From Endobugula sp047636495 (GTDB taxonomy: Bacteria > Pseudomonadota > Gammaproteobacteria > Pseudomonadales > Cellvibrionaceae): 64,000 bases of DNA. Positions 46,137 to 55,741 of the stretch are shown here, piece by piece (the first letter of the stretch is position 1; each line of letters begins with the position of its first letter). The DNA lies in contig JBLILH010000004.1 of the NCBI GenBank assembly GCA_047636495.1, positions 92,270 through 156,269 on the forward strand, in the 5' to 3' direction. The notes beneath the pieces were generated by a model, which searched no databases, was not told where the DNA came from, and was given only the letters and a program-made list of their open reading frames with translations. The position numbers and the translations under genes were made by a program.

Positions 46137-49100
46137 ATGATAAATAGTAAGGCACTTAACTCTTTCAATCACTACCTCATCTTATCGTTTGTGGGGATAA
46201 TGGGTTTTATAATCGTTTTCTTTATTTACGTTCGTGCTGAACAAGGTATTGTTAAGAATAATCAAATAAGAATGCAGTCACATCAGTTGGCAGATGCATT
46301 GCGCCGATCGTCTGACGACCTTACTCGCATGGTGCGTAGTTATGTCGCGACAAGTGAGCCCCGCTATAAACAGCATTACCTCGAAATTCTAGCTATCCGC
46401 GATGGTCAACAAATTCGTCCAAATACTTATCACAATGTTTACTGGGACTTGATACTAGGTGACGATCCCAGCCTTCGCCCGGACGATGGGTTGGCGATCT
46501 CTTTGCTGCAACTCATGCAACAAGCTGGGTTTACTCAAGCTGAGCTTGACAAATTGGCGGAGGCAAAAGCAAGCTCTGATGCATTAACCGAGACAGAATT
46601 TGCAGCAATGCGATTAATAGAGACGACCCGCCCATTAACGGGGGCCATCCGCGCCAAAGCAACATTGATGCTTCAAGACAGAGCATATCATCAGGCTAAA
46701 GCTAATATTATGCAGCCTATCAGTGATTTCAATACTATGCTGCATCAGCGAACATTATCTGGGGTCAGCGGAGCTGAAACTGTCGCATTTCAATTACTTC
46801 TAGTCATTATCCTGTTGGGGATAATCGTTCTATGGTCGCTGTGGCGAACTTATCAATCCATGGAAATAACATTAGGCACTTCTCTAAAAAATCTTCATGG
46901 GCACATAGAAAAAATTGGACATGGCGATTTTACATCGAGGATCCCCGTAGTCATGCGAATGGAATCCAGTATTATTGCCCTGCTGTCACAAACACAGCTT
47001 CGGCTTGCCCATTTCGAAAAAGAGCGCAAAAAAACCGAATTACGTGAAAAATCTCGCACTAATGTGTTGGAGTTAATTACCCATGGCGAGCCGTTACCCG
47101 TCATTCTGGCCGCCATTGTGCGTGCTGTTGAGCAAGAAAATCCAGACATGCTATGCAGTGTTTTATTACTAGATGATTCAGGAAAACATCTAGTAATCGG
47201 CGCAGCGTTCAGTCTTCCTGATTTTTACAATGATGCGTTTCATGGTCTAGAAATTGGCGTGGGAGTTGGCTCCTGTGGTACAGCAGCCTTTACTAATGAA
47301 CGTGTCATTGTTGATGATATTCAGACCCATCCTTACTGGGCAACCTATAAAGTATTAGCAAGTAAAGCAGGGTTAGGCGCATGTTGGTCTGAACCAATAC
47401 GTTCCACCAAGGGGAACGTACTTGGCACCTTCGCCATCTATCACAGCAGCGTACATTATCCAACAGAAGCGAATCTTGATTTCATCGAACAAACAGCGAG
47501 TTTGGCCAGTATCGCGATTGAAACAAAACAAGCCAAAGAAAAATTAAAACGCGCGGCTAGTGTTTACATCTCCGCCCAAGAGAGCATCATAATAACCGAT
47601 GCCGAAGGCAATATTACTGAAGTCAACGATGCTTTTAGCCGCATTACTGGCTACACAGCCTTAGAGGTGTTGGGGAAAAACCCAAGGTTTTTTCAATCTG
47701 GGCATCAATCGTCAACATTTTATGCCGAAATGTGGGATGCGATAATAGCCCAAGGCTACTGGCGTGGCGAGCTGTGGAACCGTCGTAAAAGTGGTGAAAT
47801 TTACCCTGAAATGATGACTATTAGTGCCGTAAAGAGTGCGGCAGGTGTTGTGCAACATTACGTTTCATTAGGCACCGACATTACATCGATAAAAAAATAC
47901 CAGATGCAGCTTGAACGCAGTGCCCATTTTGATTCACTAACCAACCTACCTAATCGAGCATCACTACTAGAGTACTTAAAGCAGGCCATGGCGCAGTGCC
48001 AACGCCGCAATGAATCATTAGCGGTTGCGTATTTAGACCTAGATGGTTTCAAAGCCGTCAATGACACCTATGGCCATAATGTGGGGGATCAACTACTCAT
48101 TGCAGTATCACAACGAATGAAAGAGGCTTTACGTGAAGGTGATACGCTAGCCCGTATTGGTGGTGATGAATTTATCGCCATCATGGTTGATTTAAAAAAG
48201 ATTAAAAATAGTGAGCCTGTACTAAAGCGACTACTAAAAGCTGCTGCTGACCCTGTTACCTTGGGCGACGCCGTAATACAGGTTTCAGCCAGTATTGGTG
48301 TCACCCTTTATCCGCAAAACGGAGCAGCAGCAGATCAACTTATGCGCCACGCCGACGAAGCCATGTATGTCGCTAAGCACGCAGGCAAAAATCGTTATCA
48401 CCTGTTTGATACTGCACTAGATAATGCGCTCCATGATAAGCAAGAAAATCTAGGGGAGATTCGCTCAGCGTTGGGACGACGTGAGTTTGTACTGCACTAT
48501 CAACCCAAGGTAAATATGCACACCAGCGAGGTGATTGGCGTAGAAGCGTTGATCCGCTGGCTGCACCCTGATCGTGGCGTAGTTCCTCCTTTGGAGTTCT
48601 TACCGGCGATAGAAGGTCATGCCATTAGTTTGGAACTGGGTGAATGGGTTATAGACACTGCATTGAATCAAATAAGCCAGTGGCGGGGTGTGGGAATAAA
48701 CCTATCGGTCAGTGTCAATATTAGTGCCTATCAATTACAACAAGCTAACTTCACCACTCGCTTAGCAAAATTGCTGGCTGCTCACCCTAAAGTGAACCCG
48801 CACTGTTTAGAACTGGAAATACTCGAAACCAGTGCGTTAAATGATGTTAGCCAAGTGTCTGCCACCATGGCTGCATGCCACGAGCTAGGGGTACGTTTCG
48901 CCTTAGATGACTTTGGTACGGGATATTCATCACTTACCTACCTCAGACGCCTGCCCGCATACCTGATTAAAATCGACCAAAGTTTCGTGCGTGACATGTT
49001 GGACAATGCCGACGACTTAGCCATTATTGAAGGCATCGTGGGCTTAACCAAATCATTCCAGCGTGAAGTGATTGCAGAGGGTGTTGAAACCATCGCTCAT

Positions 49101-49229
49101 GGAGCCGCACTGTTACAGCTGGGATGTGAGTTGGCGCAGGGGTATAGTATTGCTCGCCCCATGCCTGCCGCAGACATCCCTGAATGGGTGTCTAACTGGA
49201 AAGCGGATGATTCTTGGCGAAATAATTAA
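46137..49229 (+). CDS. Sensor-GAF-PAS-GGDEF-EAL cyclic-di-GMP protein
   Basis: 1030 residues. Two membrane helices (about 14-32 and 218-236) flank a periplasmic domain of about 185 residues. A HAMP-like stretch, GAF (about 305-460), PAS (about 475-590), GGDEF (about 595-755, intact RIGGDEF and I-site REGD) and EAL (about 765-1020) follow. The EAL motifs EALIRW, NISAYQL, ILETSAL, DDFGTGYSS, KIDQSF and AEGVE are intact. A PilZ receptor gene lies 1.5 kb downstream. The periplasmic signal is unknown. Confidence 0.94.
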   Translation: MINSKALNSFNHYLILSFVGIMGFIIVFFIYVRAEQGIVKNNQIRMQSHQLADALRRSSDDLTRMVRSYVATSEPRYKQHYLEILAIRDGQQIRPNTYHNVYWDLILGDDPSLRPDDGLAISLLQLMQQAGFTQAELDKLAEAKASSDALTETEFAAMRLIETTRPLTGAIRAKATLMLQDRAYHQAKANIMQPISDFNTMLHQRTLSGVSGAETVAFQLLLVIILLGIIVLWSLWRTYQSMEITLGTSLKNLHGHIEKIGHGDFTSRIPVVMRMESSIIALLSQTQLRLAHFEKERKKTELREKSRTNVLELITHGEPLPVILAAIVRAVEQENPDMLCSVLLLDDSGKHLVIGAAFSLPDFYNDAFHGLEIGVGVGSCGTAAFTNERVIVDDIQTHPYWATYKVLASKAGLGACWSEPIRSTKGNVLGTFAIYHSSVHYPTEANLDFIEQTASLASIAIETKQAKEKLKRAASVYISAQESIIITDAEGNITEVNDAFSRITGYTALEVLGKNPRFFQSGHQSSTFYAEMWDAIIAQGYWRGELWNRRKSGEIYPEMMTISAVKSAAGVVQHYVSLGTDITSIKKYQMQLERSAHFDSLTNLPNRASLLEYLKQAMAQCQRRNESLAVAYLDLDGFKAVNDTYGHNVGDQLLIAVSQRMKEALREGDTLARIGGDEFIAIMVDLKKIKNSEPVLKRLLKAAADPVTLGDAVIQVSASIGVTLYPQNGAAADQLMRHADEAMYVAKHAGKNRYHLFDTALDNALHDKQENLGEIRSALGRREFVLHYQPKVNMHTSEVIGVEALIRWLHPDRGVVPPLEFLPAIEGHAISLELGEWVIDTALNQISQWRGVGINLSVSVNISAYQLQQANFTTRLAKLLAAHPKVNPHCLELEILETSALNDVSQVSATMAACHELGVRFALDDFGTGYSSLTYLRRLPAYLIKIDQSFVRDMLDNADDLAIIEGIVGLTKSFQREVIAEGVETIAHGAALLQLGCELAQGYSIARPMPAADIPEWVSNWKADDSWRNN

Positions 49230-49799
49230 GTTAACAGCCCTTTGTGTTGCATACCTAACATTATACCGATGATGATTTTCGTCGTTATTAATGCGTCTAA
49301 AACAACATGATGTATTTAACGGTAAGTCAACCGGAACGATGAACAAATTATCAGCAGAGTAGTGCATCTCTGCACGGTATATCCCAGACAATCGGCTGGT
49401 ATTGGGAATAATATCCGAGTTATATCATTCATTCTCATTATGCTGCCTAATAACTATTTTTCTGACGGTGGTATTGCTTAATACATGAGCAATATAAACC
49501 AGCATGCATGAATCGGCCATGCACATTAAAGCCTTATCCTGGCCCATACGAGACGACAATCTACCCGCTAGCATACTGCCAATGGTTGCTCGTTATTAAA
49601 TGCTTGTTTAGTTATACAAAAAAACGTCAGTAAACCCAAGTAGCCAAACATTGCTGATCACTGCATGTAAGTCAACAAAGCGAACAGGTTAATGGTTCGT
49701 ATAATGTGTAACCGCCAAAAAACCTGTCAAGATTCGCTCTGCTAAAGAGCAAGGTAGTAAAGCCCCCTCCAATAGCTAAGATTGACCTCAGTGGTCACC
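49230..49799. other. Intergenic region with no supported gene
   Basis: About 570 bases. A minus-strand frame at about 49440-49600 (RATIGSMLAGRLSSRMG) faintly resembles a membrane transporter fragment, but it is too short to call. Confidence 0.35.
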
Positions 49800-50063
49800 C
49801 ACCTCGGATGTCTTGAAAAAGATATAGAAAAAAGATATAGAAAAAAGATAGGCAGGCATGGTTAACATTTTACGATTTTCTAGCCGAGCACTGGAGACAT
49901 TTACGAACATCAAACCCGATTGAGTCGGTGTTCGGCATGGTAAGACTGAGGACAACAAAAAGTAAACATTGCGGCAGTCGAGCAAGCACATTGGCGATGG
50001 TATTAACGTTAATGGAAACGGCTCGGAAACACTGGCCAGATTACGAGGATATAATTTATTAGC
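49800..50063 (+). pseudogene. C-terminal remnant of an IS256-family transposase
   Basis: From 49868 one frame reads FYDFLAEHWRHLRTSNPIES, then VFGMVRLRTTKSKHCGSRAS and TLAMVLTLMETARKHW, and stops at 50061. This is the highly conserved C-terminal part of IS256/mutator transposases. The preceding codons (CLEKD at about 49809) fit too, but a 13-bp tandem repeat (GATATAGAAAAAA, about three copies at 49818-49856) has broken the frame. No intact ends or catalytic DDE remain. Confidence 0.85.
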
Positions 50064-50690
50064 GATGTTATTGTTGGGGTGAAATTCAATGATGGCATCA
50101 AACAACAACAGCAGGATCAGGATGCTGCTTGATGACTCATACACCAGATTTGACTATAGCTCGGCACAACATCTAAGACGCATAACGTCATTAATATCTA
50201 CTCAGGGGGAACCCAGCTGCCTGTTCCGCATTGATCTATTCACGCTATTGATTATTTTGGCGCATCACATATTGTAATGCCCAGCCCCTGCACTTTTTAA
50301 TGCGGCCTTAAGTGTCAGTATGGGTATTGATATTGAATCGTTGAAGCCTACAGGGTAGTCTTTTTTAGGTAAACTTCACTGACTGCTTTCGATGCAAAGT
50401 GGGCGTTTATAATGGTAAAAATATTTGTCACTACTCAGCACTGACCGTAGCTGTTTAGATTGCAATCAAAGTTGTGCTGAGCGAGGCGAAAAATGTGAGC
50501 TTACAAGTGTAAATAATCATTTTTAAACGTAGTTCAGCGGGGTTTTTAATGTGAGCTAAGTAGATACAAATATTAAATCATTGACTATACTTAAATTGGA
50601 GACTATAAAATTACTCTTTTATGATTTGAGAAGCGTCTATAGTTTGTAAAGTTCAGCCCAGAAATAAACACTTTTAGACAGGGGAAATAT
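50064..50690. other. Intergenic region
   Basis: About 630 AT-rich bases between the transposase remnant and the PilZ gene. No gene or clear structure seen. Confidence 0.35.
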
Positions 50691-51032
50691 ATGGGAATGC
50701 GTGATTATTCAGAGCAACGTATTTCAGCTCGAGTGAAAACATATATGTCGGCTGCGATTGTTGTGCAGCAGGAAGGTATAGTTAGCCATGCATGTTGTCA
50801 TGATTTAAGCGCTAGCGGCGTGCTACTAACAGTGGATAAAGAATTTTCTATAGGTAGCGAATTGTTAGTCACTTTAACACCAGGTACAAGTATAAGCGGA
50901 GAATTAATAGCTCGTTGCACGATTGCCAGATCACAACTGACTCCAGAGGACAAATATTTTCTAAGTTTAGAGATTCAAGAGATAATAGATAATGAAGGAT
51001 TTGCCATGAAATCTCATAGAAAAGCCGGTTAA
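50691..51032 (+). CDS. PilZ domain cyclic-di-GMP receptor
   Basis: A 113-residue single-domain PilZ protein. Both ligand motifs are intact: RISAR (RxxxR, residues 10-14) and DLSASG (DxSxxG). It has no other domain, so it probably binds a partner when loaded with c-di-GMP. A GGGGA ribosome site precedes the ATG. It lies near two GGDEF-EAL genes but has its own transcript. Confidence 0.9.
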   Translation: MGMRDYSEQRISARVKTYMSAAIVVQQEGIVSHACCHDLSASGVLLTVDKEFSIGSELLVTLTPGTSISGELIARCTIARSQLTPEDKYFLSLEIQEIIDNEGFAMKSHRKAG

Positions 51033-51072
51033 TAGGGCCATTGATTGCATCAATAGGATCAGTCTTAATCGA

Positions 51073-51121
51073 AATACAATAACGTCCGCTTCTTCTGGCC
51101 GTAACCGGACGTTATTGTATT
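51073..51121 (+). terminator. Long hairpin after the PilZ gene
   Basis: AATACAATAACGTCCG and CGGACGTTATTGTATT are a perfect 16-bp inverted repeat with a 17-base loop, 41 bases after the stop. There is no T run, so it may end transcription with a factor or be a repeat element. Confidence 0.6.
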
Positions 51122-51195
51122 GGGTCATCTAGAAGAGCTAATTCACATTAATTTAAGAGTTTAGTAATGGTAGAAACTTCATTTACACAAAGCTC

Positions 51196-51240
51196 CCCCC
51201 CTCACAGATCCGGACGTACGGTTTTCCCGCATCCGGCTCC
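51196..51240 (-). other. Group II intron domain V remnant
   Basis: On the minus strand 51240-51206 reads GGAGCCGGATGCGGG-AAAACCGTACGTCCGGATC, the catalytic hairpin of bacterial group II introns with the AGC triad, and is followed by CTGTGAGGGGGG as in many intron 3' ends. No reverse transcriptase frame is left beside it. One pair of the lower stem is mismatched. It is a relic of an intron 3' end. Confidence 0.6.
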
Positions 51241-51288
51241 TCTGTTGCACTCGCTCTCACAGTGTAAAACATTCATAAATTTTCCCAC

Positions 51289-51334
51289 CATACCTTCATG
51301 CCTTCATCCCTTCATACCTTCATACCTTCATCCC
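51289..51334. repeat. 8-bp tandem repeat (CATACCTT)
   Basis: Nearly six copies of CATNCCTT, with small changes in copies 2, 3 and the partial last. It is followed by three copies of a poly-A/CCGA unit to about 51375. Non-coding. Confidence 0.85.
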
Positions 51335-51399
51335 AAAAAAAACCGAAAAAAAACCGAGGAAAAAAAACCGAGGACACCCACCAATAAAAAACTCTCGCA

Positions 51400-51438
51400 A
51401 AGACTAAAGTGAATGTTTTAACTATTCACTTTAGTCTT
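51400..51438. repeat. Perfect 15-bp inverted repeat
   Basis: AAGACTAAAGTGAAT, a 9-base loop, ATTCACTTTAGTCTT. It has no T tail. It could be a bidirectional structure or the end of a mobile element. Confidence 0.7.
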
Positions 51439-51669
51439 CAAAAATATAGAGAAAATGCCGAAAGGAGAGGATAGCTCACCTAAAACCCAAAATTCAGGCG
51501 AGCGAGAACAGAGATTGTGAATCTACAACAAGCGAGTTTTTTTCAGGAAGTCGCTAAGCCGTTTTACGTGGGTAATTGAATTTTATAAAAAATCGTTTCA
51601 AATTTCTGCGTATTTTCAATCCATTCATCAGCACCAATATCAAGGCATGGTAATATTGGCAGTAATGTA

Positions 51670-52491
51670 TCAGGTATAAACCCACGCTTGTCTTGGCGTT
51701 GGATACGGCCTGTTGTATCGATAAGCTAAGGTAATCGTTGTGGCTGGATAATCACCGCTTTGGTTGTCGTGTTTTATACTGCCCTCTAATGCCCGTGCCC
51801 AACTAAAGCTGGGGGCAATGCGTTGCTTAATACTGGTGTGTTTCGATTGCTCAGGAGTATTGGCCATTTTTGCACGAATAGAATTTATGTCAACGTAGGT
51901 CATCGCCGTGAATAAGGCTTCTTCGGTCAGCAATGGCTGAGATTTGAATCGGCCCTGACCTATATGGAGGAAGGGAATGCAAATATTGCAGGAGCAAATA
52001 TATTTGCCAAAAGCGGCCCGTGAAATTCTCTTCAATGTTGGCCTGTCTGGCGATTACTTGATTTAATTGCTGCATAAATTCGCTAACGCTCGCCAAACGA
52101 AGGCGCCAGTCATCGATAATGCGTGTGAGCACATTCATTTTTGCCACGCCGATAGGGTCACCTTGTTGTTATTTTTGAATAAGGCAGTGACCTTTATGAA
52201 TGTAAAGCCAGCGTTGAATCACTTCATCAAAGCTCCAGCTTTCACTGGTCGCAGCATCAATTTTTACGACGATATGGTGGTGGTTGCTCATTACGGAAAA
52301 CTACAAATTTCAATGGCGAAGACTGTTGAGAGCAAGCGAATGCGGTCTTCGGTCCATTGTCTGCGGTGCTCGTAGCATTGCGCTGTCAGTTTATCGGTGC
52401 CGCATAAATAAGAGCGGCGCACACATCGAGACATAATAGGGTAGTAGGGTGTGTCGGCAAGAGATACTTGTTGGGCGCGCGCGGTAGTCAT
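51670..52491 (-). pseudogene. Broken Y1 (HUH) transposase, IS200/REP-like
   Basis: The protein can be followed through several frames from ATG 52491: MTTARAQQVSLADTPYYPIM, SRCVRRSYLCGTDKLTAQ, then after frame changes VMSNHHHIVVKIDAATSES (the HUH motif), a stop, LASVSEFMQQLNQVIARQAN, TGRFWQ, GRFKSQPLLTEEALFTAM and YVDINSIRAKMANTPEQS to 51670. At least two frameshifts and a stop inactivate it. An intact member would be about 300 residues. Confidence 0.85.
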
Positions 52492-52708
52492 AAGAAACTC
52501 CTTTTCTGTATTAATGTACAGTAGTCATCGTAACGATAGGTGGCTTTCATATCAATTACGAGTGCGTGTTCTGTGCTCCTGCTGATCTACGAATACAGTG
52601 ACCTAGACCGGCACAAGAGTATAAACATTATAAGTTGTCTGTTTACACTCAAAACTCAGGTGTCATACTGTTGATGAATTAAATTTTTAAAATACCATGG
52701 AGTTATTT

Positions 52709-53755
52709 ATGAAGACAACCGGATATGCAGCAAAAAGCGAAGGTTCTGAACTCACAGAGTTCTCTTTTGAGCGTCGCGGTTTACGAAATAACGACGTAGA
52801 AATTGAAATTTTATACTGTGGTGTTTGCCATACAGATTTACATGCTGTACGAAACGACTGGGGTGGCAGTAAGTATCCATTAGTCCCTGGGCACGAAATC
52901 GTAGGTAAAGTAATGTCGGTCGGTAGCGATGTTACACAATACCAACATGGCGATACAGTCGCTGTTGGTTGCATGGTCGATTCATGTAAACGCTGTGACC
53001 AATGTGATAACCACGAAGAACAGCTTTGTCGCGAAGGCATGGTTGGAACCTATGCAGGTAAGGACAGAATAAGTGGCGAGATGACCCAGGGCGGTTATTC
53101 AAAACATGTTGTTGTACGTGAGGAATTTGTACTCTCCGTTCCTGATAATCTAGAGCTTTCGCGCGTTGCACCACTATTATGTGCCGGTATTACTACGTAT
53201 TCTCCGCTACACAAATGGGGCGTGAAGGAAGGCAGCCGTGTTGCCGTAGTGGGCTTAGGTGGACTTGGCCATATGGCAGTTAAAAATGCTGTCGCTATGG
53301 GAGCAACCGTCACAGTAATTGGCCGGAGTGAGTCTAAAAAAGAGGATGCTATCAACCTAGGCGCACAACATTATTTAGTGTCAACTAACGATGATGAAAT
53401 GAAAGGTTCAAGGTCTGCATTTGATTTAATTATTGATACGGTACCGGTAAAACATGATTTGTCAATTTACACACCACTACTCGATATAGACGGTACGCTT
53501 GTTATTGTTGGTCAAATAGGGCCTGTTGACGAAGTTAACACTGTGCCATTATTAATGGGTCGCCGCCGTATTGCGGGCTCACTCATTGGGGGTATTAAAG
53601 AAACACAACAAATGCTTGAGTTTTGTGGTGAAAACAACGTATTGCCAGAATGTGAAATGATCAATATTGACGAAATTAACACCGCATACGAGCGGATGGA
53701 ACGTTCTGATGTTCGCTATCGTTTCGTCATTGATATGGCGTCGTTAAGCGCATAA
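52709..53755 (+). CDS. Zinc-dependent NADP alcohol dehydrogenase (cinnamyl-alcohol type)
   Basis: About 348 residues of the YahK/CAD branch of medium-chain dehydrogenases, which reduce aldehydes. Catalytic zinc ligands are in CGVCHTD and PGHEIVG; the structural zinc cysteines are in CKRCDQCDNHEEQLC. The nucleotide-binding motif is VVGLGGLGHMA. The ATG at 52697 only encodes part of the ribosome site (ATGGAG); translation most likely starts at 52709. It is monocistronic. Confidence 0.93.
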   Translation: MKTTGYAAKSEGSELTEFSFERRGLRNNDVEIEILYCGVCHTDLHAVRNDWGGSKYPLVPGHEIVGKVMSVGSDVTQYQHGDTVAVGCMVDSCKRCDQCDNHEEQLCREGMVGTYAGKDRISGEMTQGGYSKHVVVREEFVLSVPDNLELSRVAPLLCAGITTYSPLHKWGVKEGSRVAVVGLGGLGHMAVKNAVAMGATVTVIGRSESKKEDAINLGAQHYLVSTNDDEMKGSRSAFDLIIDTVPVKHDLSIYTPLLDIDGTLVIVGQIGPVDEVNTVPLLMGRRRIAGSLIGGIKETQQMLEFCGENNVLPECEMINIDEINTAYERMERSDVRYRFVIDMASLSA

Positions 53756-53776
53756 TTATTTCATTGGTAGTTAATA

Positions 53777-53813
53777 ACCCAAACCAGAGCTGCTTAACAG
53801 CACTGGTTTGGGT
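53777..53813 (+). terminator. Hairpin after alcohol dehydrogenase
   Basis: ACCCAAACCAG pairs with CTGGTTTGGGT around an inner GCTG/CAGC stem. It lies 22 bases after the stop. No T run follows, so efficiency is uncertain. Confidence 0.65.
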
Positions 53814-54039
53814 AAGTAGGGTCAATAAGTAGGGTCAGATACAACTTTTAATCAGAGAGATGCGAAACAATATCGAGTGCGCTTCTCGTCCGCTCTAGCT
53901 GATCGCCACTACAGATTACTACAGACCACTCACACTGCACGCAAAACGAAAGGATGCAGAGAAGCGGAAGCTGCAGAAGTGCGTCCCGATGTGAACCCCC
54001 TGGCCAAAACAATTCACACCCTCTCTACATATTTAGCTA

Positions 54040-54059
54040 TACTGTACAAAACAACAGTA
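54040..54059 (+). promoter_or_regulatory. LexA (SOS) box of umuDC
   Basis: TACTGTACAAAACAACAGTA fits CTGT-N8-ACAG exactly with the flanking TA symmetry. It lies 18 bases upstream of the umuD start, so LexA would block the promoter. Confidence 0.93.
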
Positions 54060-54077
54060 TAATAGAGTATTTCCCCT

Positions 54078-54491
54078 GTGCACGTATCTCCCTATGCCTT
54101 TGATGTCGGCTCCCTAAGCATCAACTACCCCGTAAGCCGTCTATCATGTGGATTCCCATCACCTGCCGATGACTTTCTTGAATCCCCATTAACATTATCT
54201 CAGCTGCTACTAAAAAACCCCAATGCCACTTTTTTTGTAAAGGCATCCGGCTCCTCTATGGAGGGCAAGGGGATCTTAGATGGGGCAATACTAACGGTTG
54301 ATCGAAGCCGTAAGCCGGTTGATGGCTGTATTGTTGTCGCTGCGATTGACGGTGAGCTAACGTGCAAAATCATCGACACTAAAAACAATCAACTACTCTC
54401 GGCCAATGCCGAATATGCCCCCATTCCTATCACTGACGCTATGGATGTTGTCATCCAAGGCGTGGTGACCTTTGCTATTAATACCCTCTAA
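54078..54491 (+). CDS. umuD: UmuD, SOS mutagenesis protein
   Basis: A 137-residue LexA-like self-cleaving protein; UmuD' activates polymerase V. The cleavage site C24-G25 (LSCGFPSP), the nucleophile S60 (SGSSM) and the general base K97 (LTCKI) fall at the same numbers as in E. coli. The start is GTG, behind a weak ribosome site; this agrees with the family length. It is 3 bases ahead of umuC and under the LexA box. Confidence 0.94.
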   Translation: MHVSPYAFDVGSLSINYPVSRLSCGFPSPADDFLESPLTLSQLLLKNPNATFFVKASGSSMEGKGILDGAILTVDRSRKPVDGCIVVAAIDGELTCKIIDTKNNQLLSANAEYAPIPITDAMDVVIQGVVTFAINTL

Positions 54492-54493
54492 CC

Positions 54494-55741
54494 ATGATTG
54501 CTCTCTGCGACATGAACAGTTTTTATTGTTCCGTAGAACTTATATTTCGCCCCGATATCACGAATCGAAGAGTGGTTGTCCTCTCAAATAACGATGGCTG
54601 TATCGTGGCGTGTACACCAGAAGCAACGGCGGCAGGAGCAAAAAAATTCGGCCCTTATTTTCAGCAAAAAAAGCTGCTTGAACAAAACAAGGTGACGGTA
54701 TTTAGCTCTAATTACACACTGTATGGATTAGTCAGTCAGCGCATTATGCAGCTCCTTGCCGATGAAGCCCCTTTACTAGAGGTCTATAGCATTGACGAGG
54801 CGTTCTTGGACGTAACGGGAATCCCCAACATAAAAAACTTTGCTGCTCACCTAAATCAACGTGTATGGCAAGAACAACGTATTCCGATGGGTGTTGGTGT
54901 GGCACCGACAAAAGTGCTGGCGAAGCTGGCCAATAGAGCGTCAAAAATATTACCTAAGCTCAAAGGTGTTTGTGTATTAGATGAGCCTAACAAATGGGAA
55001 TGGCTAGCAGCACGACTACCCGTGAGTGACGTGTGGGGAATAGGCAAGGGACTATCGCTACGTTTAGCTGAAATCAAAGTCGTTACTGCGCTAGACTTAA
55101 CTCGACTACCACCAGCTCAAGCACGCCACATTGGTGGCGTAGTACTTGAGCGTATTGTGAGTGAATTGAATGGCACACCATGTTTGTATTTAGAAACAGA
55201 CGTGAAAGCAAAAAAAGAAATCGTTAGTTCACGTTCATTCGGTAAGAAGGTAGACACCCTTGCTGAGATCAATAGCGCTATTTCTAACTTTGCGACGCGT
55301 GGCACCCAAAAGTTGCGGGGGCAGGATTGCGTAACAGGGTGCTTGTCGGTCTGGATTCAAACCAGCGCTCATGATTCACGCACAGAACAGTATGCCCATT
55401 CAGCTCAGTGGCTTTTTGACCCACCGATAGACGACCCTCGAACCATTGCCGCCACCGCCGTCAACTTAGCATCCCGAATATTTACACCCGGCTATCGCTA
55501 TGCAAAAGCGGGTATCTCGCTGTCAAAGATACGGCCCAGATCTACACAGCAGTCAGACTTATTTCATCAACCGGAATGCGACCCCCGTATTGCAGACACC
55601 ATGGATCTCATCAATAAACGATTTGGGAGACATACTGTTAGACCCGCATGCCAATTAGATGAGAGCTGGCAAATGAAACGACAGTTTCTTTCACCCAATT
55701 ACTACACGCAATGGTCTGATATCCCTATTGTTAAGTGCTAG
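54494..55741 (+). CDS. umuC: UmuC, catalytic subunit of DNA polymerase V
   Basis: A 415-residue Y-family translesion polymerase. Metal ligands are in ALCDMNSFYCSVE and YSIDEAFLD; VVLSNNDGC, ANRASK and the C-terminal little finger region are present. Full length compared with E. coli UmuC (422). It is coupled to umuD. It lies in a region of mobile-element remnants, so horizontal origin is possible. Confidence 0.95.
   Translation: MIALCDMNSFYCSVELIFRPDITNRRVVVLSNNDGCIVACTPEATAAGAKKFGPYFQQKKLLEQNKVTVFSSNYTLYGLVSQRIMQLLADEAPLLEVYSIDEAFLDVTGIPNIKNFAAHLNQRVWQEQRIPMGVGVAPTKVLAKLANRASKILPKLKGVCVLDEPNKWEWLAARLPVSDVWGIGKGLSLRLAEIKVVTALDLTRLPPAQARHIGGVVLERIVSELNGTPCLYLETDVKAKKEIVSSRSFGKKVDTLAEINSAISNFATRGTQKLRGQDCVTGCLSVWIQTSAHDSRTEQYAHSAQWLFDPPIDDPRTIAATAVNLASRIFTPGYRYAKAGISLSKIRPRSTQQSDLFHQPECDPRIADTMDLINKRFGRHTVRPACQLDESWQMKRQFLSPNYYTQWSDIPIVKC

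Noticed and set aside
49440..49605. Minus-strand frame resembling a transporter fragment (GSMLAGRLSSRMG)
   Set aside because: Too short and flanked by stops; similarity is by eye only.
53877..54062. 61-codon frame upstream of umuD
   Set aside because: It covers the LexA box and promoter of umuDC; not a gene.
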